Source of the DNA: an uncultured Bdellovibrio sp.
Lineage (GTDB): Bacteria; Bdellovibrionota; Bdellovibrionia; Bdellovibrionales; Bdellovibrionaceae
Assembly: GCA_946480995.1 (NCBI GenBank)
Contig: CAMLMF010000161.1
Location: 1-6,246, forward strand
Length of the DNA: 6,246 bases
Reading direction: 5' to 3'
Positions 1-5,488 of this stretch are shown in pieces. A program made the translations under genes and the position numbers. The notes beneath the pieces were generated by a model. It did no database searches and was not told the DNA's origin. It worked only from the letters and a program-made list of their open reading frames with translations. The first letter of the stretch is position 1, and every line of letters begins with the position of its first letter.

Positions 1-1
1 C

Positions 2-451
2 TTTGTCGTAACTGGCGCAAAGCGTGACGAATACCTAAAATATTCCCAAAAATCTTGGCTGGGTATTAAAGACATCTTGTCGCAAAAATTAAAACCATCA
101 TTGTATCAGTTCACCGAAAGATTTTTTTATACCTTAGGTGATGCTCCGGTGATTATTTTTGCATATTCCCACAACGATGCCGAAGAACGCTATCACACCA
201 GCATTGGCTCTGTGTATATGGCTGTGGAAAACATGAATCTTGCCTGCTTGGTTGAAGGCTTGGGCGCTTGCACGATGGGCGCACCACTAGAGATCAAAGA
301 GGAAGTGGATAAGTTTCTGGGTGTGGATAAACTTGCGGAATACCAACGAGGCGAATTGGAACTGCTTTGTGCAATGGTTATAGGATACCCAGATCACGAA
401 CCACCAAAAGCGCCAAGACAACTTGACAGCCGAGTCACTTGGCTCAAGTAA
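2..451 (+). CDS. nitroreductase-family FMN-dependent oxidoreductase, 3' part only
   Basis: This is the C-terminal 149 residues of a protein whose start lies before the window. The frame is open from base 2 with no stop, so the TTG at 77 and later start codons are internal. Nitroreductase-family enzymes bind FMN and use NAD(P)H to reduce nitro groups, quinones or similar substrates, usually as cytosolic homodimers. Evidence seen: the helix-rich stretch around visible residues 68-95 (GSVYMAVENMNLA, then VEGLGACTMGAP) matches the conserved core segment of the family, in which an aromatic/aliphatic helix is followed by a GLG-C-xMG motif. Near the end, VIGYPDHEPP and a closing Arg-containing tail (PRQLDSR) match the family's C-terminal 'iGyp..ppkpR' signature. 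Family members are usually about 170-220 residues, so roughly 30-50 N-terminal residues are missing, including the first FMN-binding Arg/Ser region. The substrate cannot be told from sequence. The next gene starts 99 nt downstream. Confidence 0.85.
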   Translation, partial: FVVTGAKRDEYLKYSQKSWLGIKDILSQKLKPSLYQFTERFFYTLGDAPVIIFAYSHNDAEERYHTSIGSVYMAVENMNLACLVEGLGACTMGAPLEIKEEVDKFLGVDKLAEYQRGELELLCAMVIGYPDHEPPKAPRQLDSRVTWLK

Positions 452-495
452 AGGTGTGCTTGGGTACTTTTCACTTCGCTTGCAAGAAATTCTAA

Positions 496-514
496 GTCAT
501 GACATTGCCGTCAT
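496..514. promoter_or_regulatory. TGAC/GTCA palindrome cluster upstream of the ABC exporter
   Basis: GTCATGAC at 496-503 is a perfect 8-bp palindrome. Its ATGAC half is repeated in inverted orientation as GTCAT at 510-514, giving ATGAC-N6-GTCAT at 499-514. Three half-sites within 19 bases in the 99-nt gap before the exporter gene would suit an operator for a dimeric regulator. No regulator is identified, no convincing -35/-10 pair was found beside it, and short palindromes like this can arise by chance. Confidence 0.25.
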
Positions 515-550
515 TGTTCGTTATAGCAGAGCCAAGCAAAGTGAGAACCC

Positions 551-2338
551 ATGAAACTTAAAGGCTCTTTCCAATCCTTCGTGCGACTTTTTGAATCTTC
601 GCAAAAACATCGCAAAGAATATTATCTTGGCGCAACTTTTTCGTTTTTTAATAAGTTATTTGATATCGCACCAGAAATTCTGATCGGTGTGGCGATTGAT
701 GTGGTTGTAAATCAGGAAAAATCTTTTTTAGCAAAATGGGGAGTTGAGCAACCTTTGCATCAACTGATTTTTCTTTCGGTGCTGACGTTGTTGATCTGGG
801 TTTTAGAATCCGTTTTCGAGTATCTGCTTTTGGTGCGTTGGCGAAATCTGGCGCAATTTGTACAGCACGATCTTCGTGTTACGGCATACAGTCACTTGCA
901 AAAGCTAGACATGGCTTACTTCGAAGACCGCAGCACTGGCGGATTGGTCGCTGTGCTGAATGACGATATCAACCAACTGGAACGATTTTTTAATGAAGGC
1001 ATTAACAGCCTGATTCAAATTATGACGTCTATCATTTTGATTGGGGCCGTGTTTTTTGCAATTGCTCCGCAAGTGGCTGTCTTTGCTTTCTTGCCGATGC
1101 CAATTATTTTATTGGGTGCATTTTATTTTCAAAAGAAAGCGGCGCCACTTTATGCAGAAGTGCGCGAAAAAGCGGGGCTTATTGGTGGTCGTTTGGCTAA
1201 CAATATCACGGGCATGGCAACCATTCGCAGCTTCACTGCAGAAAATCGCGAAGCAAGCTTGGTAACCAAAGACAGCCAAGCCTATGTTGATGCAAATCGT
1301 CGCGCGATTGCGGTGTCGGCGCGCTTTAATCCAATTATTCGGATGGGTGTGTTAAGTGGCTTTCTAGCGACTTTTGTATTTGGTGGGATTTTAACTTTGC
1401 GTGGGGATCTTAATGTCGGCTCCTACGGTGTTTTGGTATTCCTAACCCAAAGATTATTATGGCCGATGCGTGATCTTGCGGGAACTGTGGATTTGTTTGA
1501 AAGGGCCATGGCCTCTGCCGATCGTGTTCTTAATTTATTGCGGGTGCCAACAAACTTAGAAAAAGAAAAATCAGCCGCACAGTTTTCTGCACAAATGAAT
1601 GTGGAAATTAAGGACGTCAGTTTTTCTTATAATGCGGAAACTCCTGTTTTAAATCGCGTCAACATGACAGTACCGGCAGGAAAAACAGTGGCGATTGTTG
1701 GGCCGACAGGTTCAGGAAAAAGCACCATCACAAAATTGCTTTTGCATTTTTATAAAGCGTCATCAGGAAGCGTTTTAGTTGGCGGAGTGAATGTCGATGC
1801 CTGTGATTTGCAAGCTTTGCGTTCACGCATTGGCTTAGTCAGCCAAGACGTATTTTTGTTTCATGGAACTATTTACGAAAACATCGCTTACGGAAAACCC
1901 GGAGCAACTCGTGAAGAAGTCATGGCCGCGGCTCGCAAAGCTTACGCCGATGAATTTATCGATCGCTTGCCGCAGGGTCTGGACACTTTGATCGGCGAAA
2001 GAGGTCAGAAGCTTTCCGGCGGGCAACGCCAGCGCTTGTCCATTGCGCGGGTGATTCTAAAAAATCCTCCGGTGTTAATTTTAGATGAGGCGACTTCGGC
2101 GGTGGATAACGAAACGGAATCTGTGATTCAAAAATCGCTCGCAGAAGTTTCCAAAGGTCGCACGACCATTGTGATTGCGCATCGTCTTTCGACCGTTACT
2201 CATGCCGACAATATTTACGTGTTGGCCCAAGGCAAAGTGGTAGAGCAAGGGACCCATGCCGAGCTTTTACGACAGAACCAAGTATACTCTCAGCTTTGGA
2301 ATTTGCAGGTTCGTCAGGGGCAAGCGATTGAAATTTAG
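551..2338 (+). CDS. ABC exporter half-transporter (fused membrane and ATPase domains, MsbA/multidrug-lipid type)
   Basis: This 595-residue protein has the usual length and order of a type IV (MsbA/LmrA/BmrA-like) half-transporter that works as a homodimer or heterodimer in the inner membrane. The N-terminal membrane domain has about six hydrophobic segments (roughly 24-50, 69-93, 153-173, 175-193, 265-283, 289-306). TGGLVAVLNDDINQLERF at 129-146 is the coupling-helix-side signature of this transporter class. The ATPase domain is complete: Walker A GPTGSGKST 384-392, Q-loop Gln432, signature LSGGQRQR 488-495, Walker B VLILDEATSAVD 508-519 with catalytic Glu513, and switch His544. Nothing suggests a broken protein. 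The ATG at 551 is preceded by GTGAG at 541-545, a weak Shine-Dalgarno match. The gene stands alone, without a partner half-transporter or an outer-membrane/adaptor gene next to it, so homodimer action is inferred. The substrate (lipid, drug or peptide) is not determinable. Confidence 0.93.
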   Translation: MKLKGSFQSFVRLFESSQKHRKEYYLGATFSFFNKLFDIAPEILIGVAIDVVVNQEKSFLAKWGVEQPLHQLIFLSVLTLLIWVLESVFEYLLLVRWRNLAQFVQHDLRVTAYSHLQKLDMAYFEDRSTGGLVAVLNDDINQLERFFNEGINSLIQIMTSIILIGAVFFAIAPQVAVFAFLPMPIILLGAFYFQKKAAPLYAEVREKAGLIGGRLANNITGMATIRSFTAENREASLVTKDSQAYVDANRRAIAVSARFNPIIRMGVLSGFLATFVFGGILTLRGDLNVGSYGVLVFLTQRLLWPMRDLAGTVDLFERAMASADRVLNLLRVPTNLEKEKSAAQFSAQMNVEIKDVSFSYNAETPVLNRVNMTVPAGKTVAIVGPTGSGKSTITKLLLHFYKASSGSVLVGGVNVDACDLQALRSRIGLVSQDVFLFHGTIYENIAYGKPGATREEVMAAARKAYADEFIDRLPQGLDTLIGERGQKLSGGQRQRLSIARVILKNPPVLILDEATSAVDNETESVIQKSLAEVSKGRTTIVIAHRLSTVTHADNIYVLAQGKVVEQGTHAELLRQNQVYSQLWNLQVRQGQAIEI

Positions 2339-2360
2339 AATCGACGGCGAATCAGATCGA

Positions 2361-2381
2361 ATATGTTCGTTATGAACATAT
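2361..2381. repeat. perfect 8-bp inverted repeat after the ABC exporter gene
   Basis: ATATGTTC at 2361-2368 and GAACATAT at 2374-2381 are exact reverse complements separated by the 5-nt loop GTTAT. The structure begins 22 nt after the exporter stop codon, a normal place for a transcript-end hairpin. The stem is AT-rich and no U-tract follows directly; the nearest T-run (seven T, 2402-2408) starts 21 nt later, so it is not a textbook intrinsic terminator. It could equally be an operator for the downstream dus gene. Symmetry is certain, function is not. Confidence 0.45.
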
Positions 2382-2441
2382 AAACCCATGAAATAAGGTC
2401 ATTTTTTTAAAACAAATGTACCTTTTTTCGGGGCTCTTTGC

Positions 2442-2447
2442 TATATC
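2442..2447 (+). promoter_or_regulatory. possible -10 box just upstream of the dus start codon
   Basis: TATATC resembles a sigma-70 -10 hexamer and lies 9 nt before the ATG at 2457, so transcription would begin at about 2453-2457. No Shine-Dalgarno sequence is visible between it and the ATG. Together these facts suggest a leaderless or near-leaderless dus mRNA. The -35 region at the expected spacing (around 2418-2424, GTACCTT) is a poor match to TTGACA, so the promoter call is weak. Confidence 0.25.
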
Positions 2448-2456
2448 CCAACGCCT

Positions 2457-3470
2457 ATGAATCCAGTGACCGCTCTTAAGACAAATCCATTTGTCCTTGC
2501 TCCTATGGCAGGGATCACGGATCACGCCTTTCGCACCTTCATGAAAAAACTTGATACCAGCGTGGTTGTTACGGAGCTGGTCAGCGCCAACGGCATCGAA
2601 TACAAATCTGAAAGAACTATGAAGTTGATGAGCTTTGATGAAACGCAAAGACCCATCGGCATTCAACTTTTTGGTGAAGAGCCTGAAGTAATTGCTCGAG
2701 CAGCACAAGTGGCTGAGGCCGAGGGTTGTGATTTCGTCGACCTCAATTTTGGTTGTCCGGTTCCTAAGGTCGTTAAAAAAGGGGCGGGCTCTGCGATGTT
2801 AAAAGATCCCGTGGCTTTGCAAAAAGTTTTAGCGGCCGTAAAAGGCGCGATTAAAATTCCTTTGACGATTAAAATTCGTACCGGTTGGGATGCGAATACG
2901 CGCAATGCAATCGAAGTTTGCAATATCGCTTATAACGAAGGTGTCGAATGGGTGGCCATTCATGGGCGCACGCGGGCCCAGGGTTATTCGGGATTGGCGG
3001 ATTGGGATTTTATCACGGATGTAAAAGCAAAAACCAAGATCCCGATCTTAGGAAACGGAGACATTCTCACAGCTCGTCAGGCCAATCTTCGTCTGCAGCA
3101 GTCGGGATGTGACGGGGTTATGATCGGCCGCGGGTGCTTAAAAAATCCATTTATTTTTATGGATGCCCTATCCTTATGGAGAGGTGAAACCCCTAAAGAG
3201 ATCCAAAGGGATTACGTCAGCCTGTTCAATGGGCTAAAAAGTGAGATCGTTGCGCATTGTGATGAGCACATCACGGGGATCCAGCTCAGAAAGTTTGCAG
3301 CTTGGTTCTCAACAGGTTATGCTGGTGCAGCACAATTCAGAAAGAATCTTTTCCAATCCAAAAGCAACGAAGAGATTATGGCACTTGCGAATGAATTTTT
3401 CGCGGGGCTCGGTAATGTGGACCAAGAGGATACAAGCCAAGAGGAATTCCTCATGGGAGGACACGGCTAA
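2457..3470 (+). CDS. dusB: tRNA-dihydrouridine synthase, DusB/NifR3 type
   Basis: Dus enzymes are FMN-dependent, NADPH-using proteins that reduce specific uridines in tRNA to dihydrouridine in the cytosol. This 337-residue protein shows the whole family pattern: APMAGITD at 15-22 at the start of the TIM barrel, FGCPVPKV with catalytic Cys100, GAGSAML near 110-116, FMN-contacting KIRTGW from Lys139, IHGRTRAQGYSG with His169, GNGDI 199-203, and the FMN-phosphate loop GVMIGRG 220-226, followed by the helical tRNA-binding C-terminal domain. The ATG at 2457 is favoured because only 14 residues precede APMAGITD, as in known family members, although no Shine-Dalgarno site is visible. E. coli DusB has about 321 residues; the extra length here is mainly a tail after FFAGLGN (near residue 320). 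The last residues GGHG and the TAA stop are encoded by the left arm of the inverted-repeat element at 3456-3589. The assignment to DusB rather than another Dus subfamily rests on overall resemblance. Confidence 0.9.
   Translation: MNPVTALKTNPFVLAPMAGITDHAFRTFMKKLDTSVVVTELVSANGIEYKSERTMKLMSFDETQRPIGIQLFGEEPEVIARAAQVAEAEGCDFVDLNFGCPVPKVVKKGAGSAMLKDPVALQKVLAAVKGAIKIPLTIKIRTGWDANTRNAIEVCNIAYNEGVEWVAIHGRTRAQGYSGLADWDFITDVKAKTKIPILGNGDILTARQANLRLQQSGCDGVMIGRGCLKNPFIFMDALSLWRGETPKEIQRDYVSLFNGLKSEIVAHCDEHITGIQLRKFAAWFSTGYAGAAQFRKNLFQSKSNEEIMALANEFFAGLGNVDQEDTSQEEFLMGGHG
3441..3452. repeat. 12-bp perfect palindrome next to the inverted-repeat element
   Basis: GAGGAATTCCTC is a perfect palindrome inside the dus coding tail (codons for Glu-Glu-Phe-Leu and flanking bases). 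It ends three bases before the left end of the 134-bp element, and its CCTC can also pair with GAGG at 3457-3460. It may be part of the pre-insertion target, an outer remnant of the element, or chance. Confidence 0.35.
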
Positions 3471-3481
3471 TAACCGTATCC
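3459..3481. repeat. left REP-like hairpin, loop contains the dus stop codon
   Basis: GGACACGG (3459-3466), loop CTAATAA (3467-3473), CCGTATCC (3474-3481): the stem pairs at 7 of 8 positions, with a C-A mismatch at 3462/3478. The loop contains tandem in-frame stops TAA TAA (3468-3473), the first of which ends dus. The hairpin may protect the dus mRNA 3' end or affect termination, but no U-tract follows. Confidence 0.6.
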
Positions 3482-3563
3482 CTTTCGCTCGGACAGTCCT
3501 CGCTCGATTGGGAAAAAAATGGCTCCGCACTTGGTTTTTGCCTCGCTGTGGAACTCGCTACAG

Positions 3564-3586
3564 GGACACGGTTATTAGCCGTGTCC
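3564..3586. repeat. right REP-like hairpin
   Basis: GGACACGG (3564-3571), loop TTATTAG (3572-3578), CCGTGTCC (3579-3586): a perfect 8-bp GC-rich stem with a 7-nt loop, extendable by a G-U pair at 3563/3587. It is the inverted copy of the left hairpin with the compensating base intact. It lies 90 nt before the typA start codon, so it could form in a transcript reading through from dus. Confidence 0.6.
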
Positions 3587-3676
3587 TCCACGAAGAACTT
3601 GGCCTCGTGAAGCGTTTATTAATTTTGAGAGATTTGATTTTAGATTACGTTTGAAGAAAAATAACGAAGGGTAAAT

Positions 3677-5488
3677 ATGGTTCAGGATCCAAAGAAAATT
3701 AGAAATATTGCTATCATCGCGCACGTCGACCACGGAAAAACGACGTTGGTTGATCACTTGATCAAACAAGCAGGAACTTTCCGTGAAAATGAGCACGTTG
3801 AAGAACGCTTGATGGATTCTATGGATCTTGAAAAAGAGCGTGGTATCACGATCGCAGCAAAAAATGCTTCGTTCATGTACAAAGATATCAAAGTAAATAT
3901 CGTCGATACACCGGGACATAGTGACTTCGGTGGAGAAGTTGAACGTATCTTGAACATGGTTGATGGTTGTATCCTTCTTTGTGATGCTTCCGAAGGTCCA
4001 TTGCCACAAACGCGTTTCGTTTTGAAAAAAGCTTTAGAGGGCGGCAAAAAAGTTATCGTTTGTATTAATAAAATCGATCGTTCCGATGCGCGTATTCAAG
4101 AAGTTCATAATGAACTTTTCGATTTGTTCATCGATCTAGATGCGACTGAAGAACAATGTGATTTCCATACAGTTTACGCAATTGCGCGTGAAGGTATGGC
4201 GACTTTGGATCCAGCTGTGAACACAGGTTCTTTGGAAGTTCTTTACGATGCTATCGTAAACTTGGTTCCGCCTCCAGTGATTGAAGAAAATGCGCCACTT
4301 TCAGTGATGGTTTCAAACATTTCGTACAATGACTACGTAGGTCGTTTGGCGATCGGTCGTATGAAATCTGGATCTATTAAAGTGGGTGACGAAGTTCTTT
4401 GCATCCAGGCTAATACTCAGAAAAAAGTAAAGGTGTCTGCTTTGTTCCAATACAAAGTCAGCTCACAAGTTGCAGCCCAAGAAGTGGGTGCGGGTGACAT
4501 CGTTGTTATCGCAGGTATGGAAGATTTCACTATCGGTGATACTATCACTTCTGTGCTTGATCCTCGTCCACAAGAACGTATCCGCGTTGAAGAACCAACA
4601 GTCGGCATGGTGTTCTCTGTTAATAACGGACCTTTCGCAGGTCTTGATGGTAAGAACGTCACTTCTCGTAAAATCCTTGAGCGTCTAGAGCGCGAGCTTC
4701 TTTATAACGTTGCGATTCGCGTAGAAAAAACTGAAAACACGGACGCGTTCAAAGTTATCGGTCGTGGTGAGTTGCAATTGGGCGTTTTGATCGAACAAAT
4801 GCGCCGTGAAAACTTCGAGCTTCTAGTTTCTAAGCCAACAGTTGTCTTCAAAGAAGAAAACGGCAAGAAAATGGAACCAATGGAGCTTGCGGTTATCGAC
4901 ATCGAAGATCAATTCGTGGGTGCGGTTACTGAAAAACTTGGTAAACGTAAAGGTGTCATGACGAACATGGTTCAAAAAGGATCTGGTCGTACACGTCTTG
5001 AGTTCCGTATCCCTTCACGTGGTTTGATCGGTTACCGTTCAGACTTCTTGACTGACACTCGTGGTACAGGTCTTTTGAATACACAATTCGACGGTTGGGA
5101 CGACTACCGTGGCGAAATCGAACACCGTATGAACGGTGCGATGATTTCTGACCGCAAAGGCCAAGCGACAGCATACGCTATCTGGAATCTTCAAGAGCGC
5201 GGTGTGATGTTGGTTGTGCATGGTGATGATGTGTACGAAGGCATGATCGTTGGCGAACACGCTAAAGAAAATGATCTAGAAGTTAACATCACTCGTGAAA
5301 AGAAATTGTCAAACGTACGTGCTTCGGGTTCTGATGAAGCTATCCGCGTAATTCCAGTGAAAAAATTCACTTTGGAAAGAGCGATGGAATGGATCAAAGA
5401 ATCTGAGCTGATCGAAGTGACTCCGAAGAACATCCGTCTTCGTTTGAAAGAACTTGATCCGCACAAACGTAAAACTGCGAAGGAATAA
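3677..5488 (+). CDS. typA: ribosome-associated translational GTPase TypA/BipA
   Basis: TypA (BipA) is an EF-G-like GTPase that binds the 70S ribosome and helps 50S assembly and growth under stress or low temperature. At 603 residues it matches the usual length (about 605). G-motifs: G1 AHVDHGKTT 15-23, switch region ERGITI 54-59, G3 DTPGHSDFGGEV 77-88, G4 NKID 131-134. The G5 region reads YAIAREG at 167-173, where relatives usually have YASA or YASG, so the Ser is replaced by Ile169. A beta-barrel domain II (about 205-290), EF-G-like domains III and V, and the TypA-specific C-terminal domain follow; GLIGYRS 449-455 and NVRASGSDEA 546-555 are diagnostic. The ATG is well placed behind AAGGG (3667-3671, 5-nt spacer). 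Arg is almost always CGT and Gly often GGT, a bias stronger than in neighbouring genes and consistent with high expression. No clear promoter was found in the AT-rich 87-nt leader. Its stop overlaps the next start codon. Confidence 0.97.
   Translation: MVQDPKKIRNIAIIAHVDHGKTTLVDHLIKQAGTFRENEHVEERLMDSMDLEKERGITIAAKNASFMYKDIKVNIVDTPGHSDFGGEVERILNMVDGCILLCDASEGPLPQTRFVLKKALEGGKKVIVCINKIDRSDARIQEVHNELFDLFIDLDATEEQCDFHTVYAIAREGMATLDPAVNTGSLEVLYDAIVNLVPPPVIEENAPLSVMVSNISYNDYVGRLAIGRMKSGSIKVGDEVLCIQANTQKKVKVSALFQYKVSSQVAAQEVGAGDIVVIAGMEDFTIGDTITSVLDPRPQERIRVEEPTVGMVFSVNNGPFAGLDGKNVTSRKILERLERELLYNVAIRVEKTENTDAFKVIGRGELQLGVLIEQMRRENFELLVSKPTVVFKEENGKKMEPMELAVIDIEDQFVGAVTEKLGKRKGVMTNMVQKGSGRTRLEFRIPSRGLIGYRSDFLTDTRGTGLLNTQFDGWDDYRGEIEHRMNGAMISDRKGQATAYAIWNLQERGVMLVVHGDDVYEGMIVGEHAKENDLEVNITREKKLSNVRASGSDEAIRVIPVKKFTLERAMEWIKESELIEVTPKNIRLRLKELDPHKRKTAKE
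5480..5484 (+). promoter_or_regulatory. ribosome-binding site inside the typA 3' end
   Basis: AAGGA lies 3 nt before the ATG at 5488 and is formed by the last Lys-Glu codons of typA. It supports the ATG overlapping the typA stop (TAATG) as the true start of the downstream ABC gene and suggests translation by coupled or re-initiating ribosomes. The spacer is shorter than ideal. Confidence 0.55.

Larger units (their letters stand above)
3456..3589. mobile_element. 134-bp MITE-like / REP-doublet element with 28-bp terminal inverted repeats
   Basis: The left arm (3456-3483, starting GGAGGACACGG) and right arm (3562-3589, ending CCGTGTCCTCC) are reverse complements at 27 of 28 positions; the single difference is A3478 against the G expected from the right arm. 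They enclose 78 bp that hold no gene. The spacer contains four TCGCT units (3485-3489, 3500-3504, 3543-3547, 3555-3559), a GGAC-A-GTCC palindrome at 3491-3499, and an A7 tract (3513-3519) facing a T5 tract (3535-3539) across a central segment. The architecture resembles small non-autonomous repeats such as MITEs, ERIC or BIME pairs of REP sequences. It sits between dus and typA and overlaps the dus 3' end. No transposase is encoded and no clear target-site duplication is seen. As RNA it would fold into one long hairpin or two separate arm hairpins. The inverted repeat is certain; mobility and copy number elsewhere are inferred. Confidence 0.7.

Noticed and set aside
77..451. A short complete gene starting at TTG 77
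   Set aside because: The same frame is open back to base 2 with residues that continue the nitroreductase fold, so the gene begins outside the window.
2370..2708. 112-residue minus-strand frame over the exporter-dus gap and dus start
   Set aside because: Most of it is antisense to conserved dus codons; no known motif and no supporting start site.
3444..3602. Target-site duplication flanking the 134-bp element
   Set aside because: The bases just outside the arms (ATG on the left, ACG on the right) do not match, and the nearby GAA-containing stretches align too poorly to be called a duplication.
3615..3646. A sigma-70 promoter for typA in the AT-rich leader
   Set aside because: TTGAGA and TAGATT elements occur, but no -35/-10 pair has acceptable sequence and a 16-18 bp spacer.
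3241..3654. Open frame overlapping the dus 3' end and running through the inverted-repeat element
   Set aside because: It overlaps the well-supported dus gene in another frame and its remainder translates the palindromic element; there is no recognisable domain and no convincing ribosome-binding site.
3575..4009. 144-residue minus-strand frame over the typA start
   Set aside because: It lies opposite the strongly conserved TypA GTPase domain and shows no family resemblance; it is a shadow of biased typA codon use.
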